A stretch of DNA of 54,691 nucleotides, from contig JACPZW010000087.1 of assembly GCA_016195265.1 (NCBI GenBank), forward strand, positions 1 through 54,691, written 5' to 3'. Shown one piece after another: positions 25,095 to 35,452 of the stretch. This DNA comes from Acidobacteriota bacterium. Lineage in GTDB: Bacteria > Acidobacteriota > Vicinamibacteria > Vicinamibacterales > CAVVIG01. The position numbers and the translations under genes were made by a program. The notes under the pieces were generated by a model, which had not been told where the DNA came from, did not search any database, and saw only the letters and a program-made list of their open reading frames with translations. Position 1 is the stretch's first letter, and each line of letters begins with the position of its first letter.

Positions 25095-26892
25095 CCGTGT
25101 GGGCATTGTTGCGACGGTTCCTCCAGCAACGCGCGATCGAGCGCGAGCTCGACGCGGAGTTACGCGACCACATCGAGCGCGAGGTCGCGGCGGGCGTCCG
25201 CACTGGAGCAGCAGAACCGGACGTGCGCCGTCAGATCCGGTTGACGTCTGGCGGCCTCGACCAGGTCAAAGAGGCATGCCGCGACGTCCGTCGCCCGCCT
25301 GCTCTCGCAGATTTAGGGGCAGACCTGCGATTTGCGTGGCGAACGCTTGCCAAGGATCGCGGGAGATTGCCATCCGCGTGGCGATCGGCGCCACGCGGTG
25401 GCGGATCGTCCGGCAACTGTTGATCGAGAGCCTGGCGCTGGCGCTCGTGGCGTGGGTCCTGGCTGTCGGATGCTCATGGCTCGCCCTGAAACTCTCGACG
25501 ACGCAGGTCGGCCTGCCCTATTGGCGCCTCAAGATGGACATCCGCCTGCTGGGAATGCTTGCGGCCGTCGCGCTGCTCACAACGGGGCTCTTCGGCCTGG
25601 CGCCGGCACTCCATGCCTGGCGTCGAGGGACCGCCGATGGGCTGAAAGAAGGTGGACGTATGAGCGCCACCCCGAAGACGCGGCGCTGGACCCACGCGCT
25701 GCTCGTCGGGCAGTTCGCCTTGACGCTGGCCCTCCTGAACGGCGCCGGGCTGACAGCGAAGACCTTTTACAAGTTCTATGGCCTTGACCTCAATGTGCAG
25801 ACGTCGGATGCGGTCACGACGTTCATACGACTCCCGGCACAGAAATATGCGACGCCGGAACAGCGCGTCGCATTCCACACGCAGCTGAGGGATCGGTTGC
25901 TGGCGGTTCCCGGCATGACGGCGAGCACCATCGCCAGTGCGCCGCCCTTCACGTCCGCCGGCAGGCGCCGGCTGACCGCCGTGGATGGACGGCCCGCGAG
26001 CGATCCGCCCCCGGACGTCAGGACCGTGGTCGTGGAGCCCGCATACTTTCACACCGTGGCCCGCGGTCTGGTCCTCGGTGAGACCTTCTCCGAGTTGCAC
26101 GGGACTGCCGGGCACGAGGCGGCGATCGTGAACCAGCGATTCGCCGACGTGTACCTCGGCGCCGGGAGTCCGATCGGTCGTCGCCTCGAGCTCCGGCCGC
26201 CTGCGACCGTTCGGATCGGCGTCGTGGTCGAGGAGAGCCCCCAACCCACGCCACCGGCTCCGGTGACGATCGTAGGCGTGTCTCCCGACATTCGGCAGAG
26301 TCAGGGCGACGCGGTGCCCATGGTGTATCTGCCGTTTCGGGCTGAGGCACCGGCTGCCGTCACGCTGATTGTGCGCGGCTCCGGCGGTCCTGCGCGCCTC
26401 GTCGCGGCGGCCCGCGATGCGGCGTACGCGATCGATCCTGATCTCGCGCTCGGCGTCGTGAGGACCCTGGACGAGCTGCGCGATGCGTCGAGGTCGCCCG
26501 TGGCCGGGATGGCGTCGCAGTTCGTGAAGATCGGCGGCCTGGCGCTCGTCCTCTCCGGCGTGGGCCTCTATTCGGCGATGGCGTACGCCGTGCGGCGGCG
26601 GACGCAGGAGATCGCCATCAGAATGGCGCTCGGCGCGCAGGCCACGCATGTGCGCTGGCTATTCTTGAAGACCACCACCTGGGTCGTGGTTGGCGGGCTC
26701 GCGGTCGGCGTCCCAGCGTCATTGTGGGTCGGTCGTCTGTTGCAGCAAAACGTATTCCGCGTCGACGCGCGCGACTCCCTGATGTTCATCGCGATGGTCG
26801 CCGTCCTCGCGACGGTTGCGCTGATCGCGTCAATCATCCCAGCACGGCGCGCGACGCGCCTCGAACCGACCATCGCGTTGCGGATCGAGTAG
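25091..26892 (+). pseudogene. ADOP/MacB-type ABC permease with a large internal deletion
   Basis: The N-terminal part (25091 to about 25360) has the usual ADOP start: ERELDAELRDHIEREV, GGLDQVKEACRD, LRFAWRTLAKDR. Then, within a few bases and in a different frame, sequence continues with SREIAIRVAIGATRWRIVRQLL, which in intact members lies several hundred residues later, after the first MacB core domain. The first periplasmic domain and first membrane helices are missing. The remaining frame to 26892 is intact: FtsX core 1 end, second MacB core, FtsX core 2 (EIAIRMALGAQ, IPARRATRLEP). Typical full-length proteins are about 800 aa or more. A shortened product is possible, but loss of function is more likely. 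Confidence 0.85.
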
Positions 26893-26902
26893 GGATCAGT
26901 GC

Positions 26903-26932
26903 CGTTCTTAGTTCTTAGTTCTTAGTTCCGAG
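26903..26932. repeat. TTCTTAG heptamer array
   Basis: GTTCTTA three times then GTTCCGA. It encodes the last residues (LGTKN) and TAA stop of the acyl-CoA ligase on the minus strand. Confidence 0.88.
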
Positions 26933-28543
26933 ACTCCGCTCATGCTCTTCTCGAAGTTTGTACTTCTGAATCTTCCCGGACGCCGTCAGCGGGAATTCCT
27001 GCACGAACCTCACGTATTTCGGCACCTTGAACCTGGCGAGCGCGTCCGCGCACCAGACCGTCAGTTCCGCCACGGCCGGCTCGGTTTTCTGATTCGTCGC
27101 GCCCGGCTTCAGCCGGACTGCAGCGGCGACGGCTTCTCCGAAGAACGGATCGGCCACGCCGTAGACCGAGGCGTCGGCGACCGCGGGGTGCTCGCGCAGC
27201 CGGTCTTCGATTTCCCTGGGCGCGATGTTCTCGCCGCCGCGAATGATCAGATCCTTGATGCGCCCCGTGATGCGGACGTAGCCGTCGGCGTCGATGCTGG
27301 CTTCGTCGCCGGTGTGCAGCCAGCCGTCCTTGTCGATCGCGGCGCGTGTCGCGTCGGGGTTGTTGTAGTAGCCCTTCATCACGTTGTAGCCGCGGCAGCA
27401 GAGCTCGCCGCGCTCACCCGTCGCGCGCGCGGCGCCGGACGCGGGATCCACGACCTTGACGTCCAGCGTCGGCAGGACGATGCCCACGGTCTGCGATCGC
27501 TGAGCGATGGACGAGTCGCGCGGTGTCATCGTGATGCCCGGCGACGACTCGGTCATGCCGTACGCGATGGTGATTTCCGGCAGGTGCATGCCGGTCATCA
27601 CGCGGCGCATCAGCGGCTCCGGGCACAGCGCGCCCGCCATCACACCCGTGCGCAGCGAGGTCAGATTGAACTGCGCGAACTCCGGACACTCGAGCTCCGC
27701 AATGAACATCGTCGGCACGCCGTAGAGCGCGGTGCACCGCTCGCGATGGACGGTTTCCAGCACCTTCTTCGCATCGAACGCTTCAATGGGACACAGACCT
27801 GCGCCGTGCGTGAACGCGCCGAGCACGCCGATGACGCAGCCGAAGCAGTGAAACAGCGGGACGCAGAGGCAGAGGCGATCGGCCGGCGTGTAGCCCAGCA
27901 TGGCCCCGAGCTGGTACCCGTTGTTGACGATGTTGCGGCTGGACAGCATCACGCCCTTGGGAAAGCCGGTCGTCCCCGACGTGTACTGCATGTTGATGAC
28001 GTCGTCCACGCCGACCGCGCGGCCGCGCGCGTCCAGGTCCGCGTCCGAAACACGAGCGGCCAGCTGACGCAGCTGCTCATAGGGCGTGAACCCCTCTGGC
28101 GTATCCGCGCCTATATAGATGTTGCGGCGCAGGCCCGGAATCGCGCCCCGGAGGGCGCCGGCTTCCGCCAGCGCGCCGACGTAATCCACATCGCGGAATC
28201 CACGGATCGTGGCGAGCGTGGTAGCCTCGCTCTGCCGCAGGACGTACTCGATGTCCTTCGCCCGCAGCGACGTGTTGGCCGTCACGAGGATCGCGCCGAT
28301 CTTGGCGAGTGCGAACTGCAGCACGACCCATTCGGGCACGTTTGTCGCCCACACCACGACGCGCTCACCGGATTCGACGCCGAGCGCCATCAGGCCGCGC
28401 GCGATCGTCCGCGCTTCGCGCTCGAGCGCGTCGAACGTGTACCGTGGCGATTGTGCGTAGACGAGCGCGTCGTGTGCCGGAAGCGCACGCGCGAGACGGG
28501 TCAGCAGTTCGCCCACGGTCACGTCGGAGTACGGAGGGTGCAC
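26915..28543 (-). CDS. AMP-forming acyl-CoA synthetase
   Basis: 542 aa ANL-superfamily ligase that adenylates a carboxylate and transfers it to CoA. The P-loop is [16 protein letters not shown]; further motifs are [49 protein letters not shown] and the catalytic lysine near the C-terminus in [14 protein letters not shown]. It resembles medium/long-chain fatty-acid ligases (FadD/YngI type), but specificity cannot be read. GTG at 28543 ([14 protein letters not shown]) is the probable start. Its C-terminal tail is repeat-derived. Confidence 0.92.
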   Translation of the reverse strand: MHPPYSDVTVGELLTRLARALPAHDALVYAQSPRYTFDALEREARTIARGLMALGVESGERVVVWATNVPEWVVLQFALAKIGAILVTANTSLRAKDIEYVLRQSEATTLATIRGFRDVDYVGALAEAGALRGAIPGLRRNIYIGADTPEGFTPYEQLRQLAARVSDADLDARGRAVGVDDVINMQYTSGTTGFPKGVMLSSRNIVNNGYQLGAMLGYTPADRLCLCVPLFHCFGCVIGVLGAFTHGAGLCPIEAFDAKKVLETVHRERCTALYGVPTMFIAELECPEFAQFNLTSLRTGVMAGALCPEPLMRRVMTGMHLPEITIAYGMTESSPGITMTPRDSSIAQRSQTVGIVLPTLDVKVVDPASGAARATGERGELCCRGYNVMKGYYNNPDATRAAIDKDGWLHTGDEASIDADGYVRITGRIKDLIIRGGENIAPREIEDRLREHPAVADASVYGVADPFFGEAVAAAVRLKPGATNQKTEPAVAELTVWCADALARFKVPKYVRFVQEFPLTASGKIQKYKLREEHERSLGTKN

Positions 28544-28640
28544 GCGCGCGATTCTGCCACAACTGTCTTCTCCCTTCTGCCTTCGACCTGACTTCCCTAC
28601 CCTCCTGCCTTACTCCCTTCCCCATATATACTGATCCGCC

Positions 28641-29306
28641 GTGCCTGATCCCTGTGCCGTCATCGTAGGACCCACCGACGCGCTGAACGCCCTCAAGGAA
28701 CGCGCGGCGGCCGCCGGCATTACCGGCGAGATTCTGTCGTTTGCCGACTCCAACACGCCGCTGGCGCTCGAGACGATCACGAAGCGCAGGCCGAATGTTG
28801 TCGCGCTCGAGCGGACGTTTGCCGCCACGCCGCGCGGCGCGGCGCTCATCACGCGCATCAAGGCGGACGCGACGCTGAAGGCATCCGAGATTCGCGTCAT
28901 TGCGCACGACAGCGACTTCACGCGCGTCGTGCCGCGCACGCCTATCGGCGGCGGCAGCGCGGCTTCAGCGGTCCTGGCCGCGCCGCTCGATCAGCGCGGC
29001 ACGCGCCGGGCCCCACGGTTCAAGATGAAGCCCAAGACCGACGCGACGATCGACGGCAAGCCGGCTGCCGTCGCGGACCTTTCGACGGTCGGCGCGCAGG
29101 TCGTCTCGGCGACCATTCTGAAACCGAACCAGAAGATCAAGATGACGCTGACCGACGACTCGGCGAAGATTCCGTTCGCCGCGAACATCGCGTGGTCGTC
29201 GTTCGAGATTCCGCCGGGCAGCGCGCCGCGCTACCGCGCCGGGATCAACTTCGTGGATGCCGACGCGGCCCAGGTCGAGGAGTTCTGCGGAAGACACAAA
29301 GCCTGA
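28641..29306 (+). CDS. PilZ-domain protein with receiver-like N-terminus
   Basis: 221 aa. Residues about 1-105 have the alternating pattern of a receiver-like fold (CAVIVGPTDALNALKERAAAAG, RRPNVVALERTFAATPRGAAL), but no phosphorylatable Asp is obvious at the expected place. Residues about 120-215 form a PilZ domain: RRAPRFKMKPKTDATIDGKPAAVADLSTVGAQVV, then YRAGINFVDADA. The RxxxR start (RRAPR) and DLSTVGAQV match the c-di-GMP-binding signature in modified form, so ligand binding is uncertain. The gene is single. Confidence 0.82.
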   Translation: MPDPCAVIVGPTDALNALKERAAAAGITGEILSFADSNTPLALETITKRRPNVVALERTFAATPRGAALITRIKADATLKASEIRVIAHDSDFTRVVPRTPIGGGSAASAVLAAPLDQRGTRRAPRFKMKPKTDATIDGKPAAVADLSTVGAQVVSATILKPNQKIKMTLTDDSAKIPFAANIAWSSFEIPPGSAPRYRAGINFVDADAAQVEEFCGRHKA

Positions 29307-29311
29307 CGCAG

Positions 29312-29387
29312 AGATTTCAGATTTCAGAAGGCAGATTTCAGATTAGCGGCGGTCTTCAAATCTGAAATCCGAACTCTGAAATCTGCA
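29312..29387. repeat. Inverted pair of ATTTCAG heptamer arrays
   Basis: ATTTCAG units (29312-29345) face CTGAAAT units (29357-29387) between the convergent PilZ and purA genes. The inverse half encodes the last nine residues (QISEFGFQI) and stop of PurA. Confidence 0.9.
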
Positions 29388-30654
29388 ATACATCGTTCCT
29401 GACGATCGTATCGTCGCGCTCTGATCCGGTCGAGACGATCGCAGCCTTCACGCCGCTCACCTCCTCGAGCCGCGCGATGTACTTTCGTGCGGCTTCCGGC
29501 AGCTGATCAAACGTCTGCGCGCCTTTCGTCGGCGCGGACCAGCCCGGCATCGATTCGTAGACCGGCTCGCACTGCGCGAGCTGACCAATGTCCGACGGCA
29601 ATTCGGTGAGCGCCCGCCCGGCGCAGCGGTACGACGTGCAGATATCGAGACGCTCGAAGCCGTCGAGCACGTCCAGCTTGGTCAGCGCCAGGCCGTCGAG
29701 CCCGTTGATGCGCGCCGCGTAGCGGATCGCGACCGCGTCGTACCAGCCGCACCGCCGCGGACGCCCGGTCACCGCGCCGTACTCGCTGCCCGTCTCGCGC
29801 AGCCGGTTGCCAATCTCGCCGGAGAGTTCGGTGGGAAACGGTCCTTCCCCGACGCGCGTCGTATAGGCCTTCGCAACGCCGAGCACCTTCCCGATCGCGC
29901 GCGGCGGAATCCCGAGTCCCGTGGCGACGCCGCCCGCCGACGCGTTCGAAGACGTCACGTACGGATACGTCCCGTGATCGATATCGAGCAACGTGCCTTG
30001 CGCGCCCTCGAACATGATCGACTGGCCGTCGCGCATCGCCTGCGTCAGCAGCACTGACACGTCGCGCACCATCGGCTTGAGGCGCTCGGCGTGTTTCAGC
30101 AGCTGCTCGAGCACCGGCTTCCACTCCATCGTCGATTCCTGCACGAGGCGATTGCGCGCCGTCACGTTGTCGCGGACGTTCTGCTCCAGGCCTTTCGGAT
30201 CCGAGAGATCCCCGACGCGGATGCCGCGGCGCGCGATCTTGTCCTCGTAGGCCGGCCCGATGCCGCGCGAGGTCGTGCCGATCTTCCGCTCGCCGCGCCG
30301 CGCTTCGGACAACAGGTCCAGATCGCGGTGGTACGGAAGAATCAGATGGGCCTTGTCCGACACCAGAATGCGGTTGCCGACGTCGATACCGTTCTTCGTC
30401 AGCTCGTCGACTTCCGCAAACAGCGCCTGCGGATCGACGACGACGCCGTTGCCGATGACGCAGGTGATGCCGGGATGCAGAATCCCCGAGGGAATCAGCC
30501 GCAGAATGAACTTGGCGCCGTTGACGTACACGGTGTGACCGGCGTTGTGGCCGCCCTGATACCGTGCCACCATCGAGAAATGGCGCGTAAGCATGTCGAC
30601 GATCTTGCCCTTGCCTTCATCGCCCCACTGCGCGCCGAGAACGGTTAGATTCAT
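29356..30654 (-). CDS. purA: Adenylosuccinate synthetase
   Basis: 432 aa, converting IMP, aspartate and GTP to adenylosuccinate, the first step from IMP to AMP. N-terminal GAQWGDEGKGKIVD contains catalytic D and the P-loop; NAGHTVYV, TTSRGIGPAYEDK, GAQGTLLDIDHGTYPYVTSSN and GRPRRCGW are all present. The final residues QISEFGFQI come from an ATTTCAG heptamer array, a tail not expected in the family. The start abuts a CTGGTGR array upstream. Confidence 0.96.
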   Translation of the reverse strand: MNLTVLGAQWGDEGKGKIVDMLTRHFSMVARYQGGHNAGHTVYVNGAKFILRLIPSGILHPGITCVIGNGVVVDPQALFAEVDELTKNGIDVGNRILVSDKAHLILPYHRDLDLLSEARRGERKIGTTSRGIGPAYEDKIARRGIRVGDLSDPKGLEQNVRDNVTARNRLVQESTMEWKPVLEQLLKHAERLKPMVRDVSVLLTQAMRDGQSIMFEGAQGTLLDIDHGTYPYVTSSNASAGGVATGLGIPPRAIGKVLGVAKAYTTRVGEGPFPTELSGEIGNRLRETGSEYGAVTGRPRRCGWYDAVAIRYAARINGLDGLALTKLDVLDGFERLDICTSYRCAGRALTELPSDIGQLAQCEPVYESMPGWSAPTKGAQTFDQLPEAARKYIARLEEVSGVKAAIVSTGSERDDTIVRNDVLQISEFGFQI

Positions 30655-30657
30655 AAA

Positions 30658-30809
30658 AGGTGGCTGGTGGCTGGTGACTGGTGCCTGGTGACTGGTGACT
30701 GGTGTCCTGCCGTTCCGTAGCCCGCTCGCGAAGATGCTAGGATGCGTTTGACCGGGTCGATTCTATCATTCGCGCGACCAGCCACCAGACACGAGCCACC
30801 AGCCGCCAC
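30658..30809. repeat. CTGGTGR arrays in inverted orientation between purA and hutH
   Basis: Direct CTGGTGR units (30658-30707) begin three bases before the purA start, and inverse CCACCAG units (30777-30809) end at the hutH ATG (GCCGCCACATG). About 70 unique bases between them must hold both divergent promoters. Confidence 0.88.
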
Positions 30810-32420
30810 ATGATTTCTCTCGACGGTTCTTCCCTGACGCTCGAGCAACTCCTTGCCATCGCCGACCGCGCCGAGCCGGTCGCGTTGTCGGCCGGCGCGC
30901 GGGAGCGCGTGCAAGCATCGCGCGCGGTCGTGGACCGGCGGGCGCGGAGTGCGGAGCCGGCGTACGGCATCAACACGGGTTTTGGATCTTTCGCGGACGT
31001 GAAGATCGCGCCCGGCGAGCTCGCCACGCTGCAGCTCAATCTCCTGCGGAGCCACGCCGCCGGCCTCGGCGACCCGCTGCCGGCGCGCACCGTGCGCGCG
31101 ACGATGGCGCTGCGCGCGAACGTGCTGGCGAAAGGCTTCTCGGGCATCAGCGCCGAAACGCTCGACGCGCTCATCGCGCTGCTCAACGCCGGCGTGCATC
31201 CATATGTACCGTCGCGCGGATCGGTCGGCGCCAGTGGAGATCTCGCACCGCTCGCCCATCTCGCGCTCGTGTTGATTGGTGAGGGCGAAGTACTTCAGTC
31301 ACCAGCCACCAGCCACCAGCCACCAGCCACTTCTTCCAGCCACCAGCCACCAGCCACTTCTTCCAGCCACCAGCCACCAGCCACCTCTTCCAGCCACCAG
31401 TCACCGATTCCTGGCGCCGAGGCATTGAAGCGCGCCGGGCTGAAGCCCATCACGCTGGGCCCGAAAGAGGGGCTGGCGCTCATCAACGGCACGCAGCCCT
31501 CGACGGCCGTTCTCGCGCTCGCGTTGGCCGGCGCAGAACAGCTCACGCGCGCCGCGGATATCGCCGCCGCGCTGTCCATCGACGCCCTCCGCGGATCGAT
31601 CCATCCCTTCGAAGCGCGCATTCACGAGGCCCGCGCCTTCGCCGGTCAGCAGACCTCGGCTGCCAACATCGAGCGGCTCGTGCGCGGCAGCCGCATCAAC
31701 AAGTCGCACGAGCACTGCGGAAAGGTCCAGGACGCCTATTCACTGCGCTGCGCGCCCCAGGTGCACGGCGCCGCGCGCGACGCGCTGCGGTTCGTGCGCG
31801 AGACGGTCCTCGTCGAAGCCAACAGCGCGACCGACAACCCGATGGTCTTCGCCGATTCCGGCGACATCGTGTCCTGCGGCAACTTCCACGGCGCGCCGAT
31901 CGCCATCGCGGCCGACCTTCTGGCCGCCGCCATCGTCCCGCTGGCCACGATCAGCGAGCGGCGGACCGATCGCCTCGTCGATCCGACCCTCAGCGGCCTT
32001 CCCGCGTTCCTCACCAACGACGGCGGACTCAAGTCCGGCCTCATGATGGCGCAGGTGACGGCGGCCGCGGTGGCGTCGGAGCTCAAATCGCTCGCGCACC
32101 CGGCCGGCGTGGACACGATCCCGACGTCAGCGAACAAGGAAGACCACGTGAGCATGAGCATGACGGCCTCGTTGAAGGCGGATCGGGCCGTCAGACGCGC
32201 GCGCGAGGTGCTCGCGATCGAAATTCTGTGTGGTTGCCAGGCGATCGATCTGCTCGCACCGCTCGCGACGTCGCCAATGCTCGAAAAAGTCCACGCGCTC
32301 GTGCGATCGCGCGTCCGAACGCTCGCCGACGATCGCGCGCCGGCCCCCGACATCGTCGCGATCACGGAATTGATCGCGGCCGGCGCGCTTGAGAACGCGT
32401 GCGAAGCGCGAGTCAAGTGA
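30810..32420 (+). CDS. hutH: Histidine ammonia-lyase carrying an in-frame repeat insertion
   Basis: 536 aa enzyme deaminating histidine to urocanate. The MIO cofactor forms from A141-S142-G143 in GSVGASGDLAPLAHL. AYGINTGFGSFADV, GTQPSTAVLAL, KVQDAYSLRCAPQVHG and ATDNPMVF are conserved. Between IGEGEVL and PGAEALKRAGL a segment of about 37 residues (164-200; SHQPPATSS repeats) is encoded by CCACCAG-type repeats; homologues have a short loop here. Without it the length (about 499-505) is normal. The loop is surface-exposed in the family, so the enzyme may remain active. HutU follows. Confidence 0.94.
   Translation: MISLDGSSLTLEQLLAIADRAEPVALSAGARERVQASRAVVDRRARSAEPAYGINTGFGSFADVKIAPGELATLQLNLLRSHAAGLGDPLPARTVRATMALRANVLAKGFSGISAETLDALIALLNAGVHPYVPSRGSVGASGDLAPLAHLALVLIGEGEVLQSPATSHQPPATSSSHQPPATSSSHQPPATSSSHQSPIPGAEALKRAGLKPITLGPKEGLALINGTQPSTAVLALALAGAEQLTRAADIAAALSIDALRGSIHPFEARIHEARAFAGQQTSAANIERLVRGSRINKSHEHCGKVQDAYSLRCAPQVHGAARDALRFVRETVLVEANSATDNPMVFADSGDIVSCGNFHGAPIAIAADLLAAAIVPLATISERRTDRLVDPTLSGLPAFLTNDGGLKSGLMMAQVTAAAVASELKSLAHPAGVDTIPTSANKEDHVSMSMTASLKADRAVRRAREVLAIEILCGCQAIDLLAPLATSPMLEKVHALVRSRVRTLADDRAPAPDIVAITELIAAGALENACEARVK
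31300..31411. repeat. 27-bp repeat of CCACCAG units inside hutH
   Basis: Three nearly identical 27-mers (AGCCACCAGCCACCAGCCAC plus TTCTTCC or TCTTCC) preceded and followed by partial units. It is the same heptamer family as the intergenic arrays at 2402, 4467, 30658 and 42841, here in a multiple of three. Confidence 0.95.
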
Positions 32421-32439
32421 ATTATTTTTCATTTTCAAA

Positions 32440-32469
32440 TTGACAACGTTCGCGCCGCTTCCATAGTGT
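32440..32469 (+). promoter_or_regulatory. Candidate sigma-70 promoter for hutU
   Basis: A perfect TTGACA (32440-32445), an 18-base spacer and TAGTGT (32464-32469) lie 13 bp before the hutU ATG, preceded by an AT-rich tract (ATTATTTTTCATTTTC) that could act as an UP element. It suggests hutU is also transcribed apart from hutH. Confidence 0.6.
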
Positions 32470-32481
32470 CTACCTTTCTTC

Positions 32482-34152
32482 ATGGCCACCGCGACCCGCG
32501 TCGTTCGAGCGCCGAGAGGCACGTCACTCACCTGCAAAGGCTGGCCGCAGGAAGCCGCACTCCGGATGCTGATGAACAACCTGGACCCCGAGGTCGCCGA
32601 ACGTCCCGACGATCTGGTCGTCTACGGCGGATCCGGCAAGGCCGCGCGGAATTGGGAGTGTTTCGACGCGATCGTCCGCTCGCTCACCGCGCTTGGACAC
32701 GACGAAACCCTCCTCGTGCAGTCCGGAAAGCCCGTCGGCGTCTTCCAGACTCATCCCGGCGCGCCGCGCGTGCTGATCGTCAACGCCATGCTCGTGCCCG
32801 CGTGGGCGACCTGGGACAATTTCCGCGAGCTCGAGCACCGCGGCCTGACGATGTACGGGCAGATGACGGCCGGCAGCTGGATTTACATCGGCAGCCAGGG
32901 CATCGTGCAGGGCACGTACGAAACCCTGGCGGCCGTCGGCCGCCGCCATTTCGGGGGATCGCTCGCCGGCCGCCTGTTCGTGTCGGCCGGGCTGGGCGGC
33001 ATGGGCGGCGCCCAGCCCCTGGCCGCCACGATGAACGGCGCGGCGGCACTCGTCATCGAAGTGGACCCGCAGCGAATCGCACGCCGGATCGCCACGAAGT
33101 ACCTGGATGAAGCGACCGACAGCCTCGACGAGGCGCTGGCGCGCGTCGCGCGCTGGACGCGCGACGGCGTCGCCCGGTCGGTCGGGCTGCGCGCCAACGC
33201 CGCCGACGTGCTGCCCGAACTCGTCGCGCGCGGCATCGTCCCCGACGTGCTGACCGACCAGACCTCGGCGCACGACGCGCTGAACGGCTACATCCCGAAC
33301 GGCCTGCCGCTCGACGAGGCCGTCCGCCTGCGCGAGCACAATCCGCAGGCCTACATCGCGCGGTCGGTGGCCGCCATGGCGACGCACGTGCGCGCGATGC
33401 TGGACCTGAAACAGCGCGGCGCCGTCACGTTCGACTACGGCAACAACATCCGCCTGCAGGCGCGCGAGGCGGGCGTCGCGAACGCGTTCGACATTCCCGG
33501 CTTTGTGCCCGAGTACATCCGTCCGCTCTTCTGCGAAGGCAAGGGTCCGTTCCGCTGGGCCGCGCTCTCCGGCGATCCGGAAGACATTCGGGTGACGGAC
33601 GAGGCGGCGCTCGAGATGTTCGGGGACAATGAATCTCTCGCGCGCTGGCTCACGCTCGCGCAGGATCGCGTCGCGTTCCAGGGCCTGCCGGCCCGGATCC
33701 TCTGGCTCGGCTACGGCGAGCGCGCACGCTTCGGCCTCCGCCTCAACGCACTGGTGCGCGAGCAGCGCGTCAAGGCGCCCATCGTGATCGGCCGCGATCA
33801 TCTGGACACGGGCTCGGTCGCGTCGCCGACGCGCGAGACGGAAGGCATGATGGACGGCAGCGACGCGATCGCGGACTGGCCGATTCTGAACGCCTTGCTC
33901 AACGCGTCGAGCGGCGCCACGTGGGTGTCGGTACACCACGGCGGCGGCGTCGGCATCGGCTATTCGCTGCACGCCGGCATGGTCATCGTCGCCGACGGCT
34001 CAGTGGACGCCGACGAGAAGCTCCAACGCGTCCTGACCTGCGATCCCGGAATTGGCGTCGTGCGCCATGCCGACGCCGGCTACCCCGCCGCGATCGCCGC
34101 GGCGGATCGAGAAGGACTTCGAATACCGATGCGTGAGGACCGCGCATGCTGA
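32482..34152 (+). CDS. hutU: Urocanate hydratase
   Basis: 556 aa, the usual length. It converts urocanate to imidazolonepropionate using tightly bound NAD+ as electrophile. The NAD-binding motif is [20 protein letters not shown]-type loop ([10 protein letters not shown]), [20 protein letters not shown] and [20 protein letters not shown] are conserved. HutI and HutF/HutG genes for the rest of the pathway are not in the window. The stop overlaps the next gene by seven bases. Confidence 0.96.
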   Translation: MATATRVVRAPRGTSLTCKGWPQEAALRMLMNNLDPEVAERPDDLVVYGGSGKAARNWECFDAIVRSLTALGHDETLLVQSGKPVGVFQTHPGAPRVLIVNAMLVPAWATWDNFRELEHRGLTMYGQMTAGSWIYIGSQGIVQGTYETLAAVGRRHFGGSLAGRLFVSAGLGGMGGAQPLAATMNGAAALVIEVDPQRIARRIATKYLDEATDSLDEALARVARWTRDGVARSVGLRANAADVLPELVARGIVPDVLTDQTSAHDALNGYIPNGLPLDEAVRLREHNPQAYIARSVAAMATHVRAMLDLKQRGAVTFDYGNNIRLQAREAGVANAFDIPGFVPEYIRPLFCEGKGPFRWAALSGDPEDIRVTDEAALEMFGDNESLARWLTLAQDRVAFQGLPARILWLGYGERARFGLRLNALVREQRVKAPIVIGRDHLDTGSVASPTRETEGMMDGSDAIADWPILNALLNASSGATWVSVHHGGGVGIGYSLHAGMVIVADGSVDADEKLQRVLTCDPGIGVVRHADAGYPAAIAAADREGLRIPMREDRAC

Positions 34153-35354
34153 CCCCGCGAATGACCCTGGCCCGCCGCGTGACCGCGGCGCTGGATGCCT
34201 CGCCGTCCCGCATTCCGGTGCTGCTCGGCGGCTGCGGAAGCGGACGCACGACGCTGCTGCACCAGCTGCGCGAGCGCATCGGCCGGACGTCGGCGCAGCA
34301 CGTCGACGTCGAACGGACCGCGTCCACGCCCGAACGCTTCCTGCGGGCCGTCACGTCGGTCTCGCCGTTCCCCTTCACCGATCCGACGTCGCCCAGTGGG
34401 CCCGGCGCGACGGGCGCGCGCGCGGCGTTCGACGCGACGCTCGCCTTCTTCGGACGCGCCCGCACCTCGGCGAGCGAGCCCGCGACGTTCCTGCTCGACG
34501 AGTTCCTCGAGCTGCGCACGTTCGAAAGTTTCCCCGGCCTGCGCCGCGTCCAGCACGATCTCATCGACGGCCTCGCCGCGAGCGGCAACCATTTCGTGCT
34601 GACGAGCCGCTACGTCGCCCGCGCGCTGCGCCTGCTGCGCGACCGCTCGGCGCGCTTCGAAGTCATCCACATGCCGCCCCTGACGGTCGAGGACGCGCTC
34701 GACATCCTCGGCCCGACGGGCTCGCCGATCGCCGCCGATCGCGCCGGCGACGCGGACTATCTCGCGCGCGCCGTGCAGAGCCTGGCCGACGGCCGCCCCG
34801 TGTACGTGCGCGCGCTGGCCGACGAACTGGCGGGCATGCGCGAGCACGGCGCGCGCGGCGGCGTCGGCGCGGCCGGCGTTCCTGGCATCAATGATCCCGT
34901 GGGCGCGCTCGCCGCGCTGCTCGCGCCCCAGGGCCGGCTGGCCCGGCAGTGCAGCTTCTCGTACGAGCTGCGGCTCCATCGCGCGCGCGGGTACGGCGCG
35001 CTGAAGGCGATTCTCGAAATCCTCGCCGAGGACGAAGGTCTGACGCTGACCGAGATCTCGCAGCGCATGCAGCGCACGCCCGGCTCGACGAAGGACTATC
35101 TGTCCTGGCTCGAAGACGTGGACCTCGTCACGTCGCGGCAGAAGCGCTACAGCTTCACCGATCCGCTGCTGCGCGTCTGGGTGCGGCTCTACTGCCGCGC
35201 GTCGGCGCCGACCGAAGACGATCTCGCGCGCGAAGTGCACCGCTACGCGCTGCCGCGCCTGCCGCAGGCGGCCGACCCGCCGACCAAACCCCACACCGAA
35301 CCGGCGTTCGCCATGGCCGGCGGCGCCGCATCGGGGATTATCGAGATCGATTAG
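34146..35354 (+). CDS. AAA/STAND-like ATPase with C-terminal winged helix
   Basis: 402 aa. Walker A is [11 protein letters not shown] (about 28-38), a Walker B-like FLLDEFLEL follows near 115, and [15 protein letters not shown] resembles the sensor-1 strand. Residues about 285-350 form a winged helix ([47 protein letters not shown]), the pattern of archaeal-type ATPases (DUF234-like). The overlap with hutU and close spacing imply co-translation, suggesting a role linked to histidine catabolism or just an operon hitch-hiker; I know no established connection. Confidence 0.78.
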   Translation: MLTPRMTLARRVTAALDASPSRIPVLLGGCGSGRTTLLHQLRERIGRTSAQHVDVERTASTPERFLRAVTSVSPFPFTDPTSPSGPGATGARAAFDATLAFFGRARTSASEPATFLLDEFLELRTFESFPGLRRVQHDLIDGLAASGNHFVLTSRYVARALRLLRDRSARFEVIHMPPLTVEDALDILGPTGSPIAADRAGDADYLARAVQSLADGRPVYVRALADELAGMREHGARGGVGAAGVPGINDPVGALAALLAPQGRLARQCSFSYELRLHRARGYGALKAILEILAEDEGLTLTEISQRMQRTPGSTKDYLSWLEDVDLVTSRQKRYSFTDPLLRVWVRLYCRASAPTEDDLAREVHRYALPRLPQAADPPTKPHTEPAFAMAGGAASGIIEID

Positions 35355-35358
35355 GTAC

Positions 35359-35452
35359 GTAGGGCGGGTCCTTTTGGACCCGCCGCGGATGCCGGGTCCG
35401 AAAGGACCCGGCCTACTCCACAACTGCCGGGTCCGAGAGGACCCGGCCTACT
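35359..35452. repeat. REP/BIME-like element with extra hairpin
   Basis: GTAGGGCGGGTCC-TTTT-GGACCCGCC, GCCGGGTCC-GAAA-GGACCCGGCCTAC and a third hairpin GCCGGGTCC-GAGA-GGACCCGGCCTAC lie between convergent genes; they could terminate both. The stop codon and last residues of the minus-strand gene touch the final CTAC. Confidence 0.88.
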
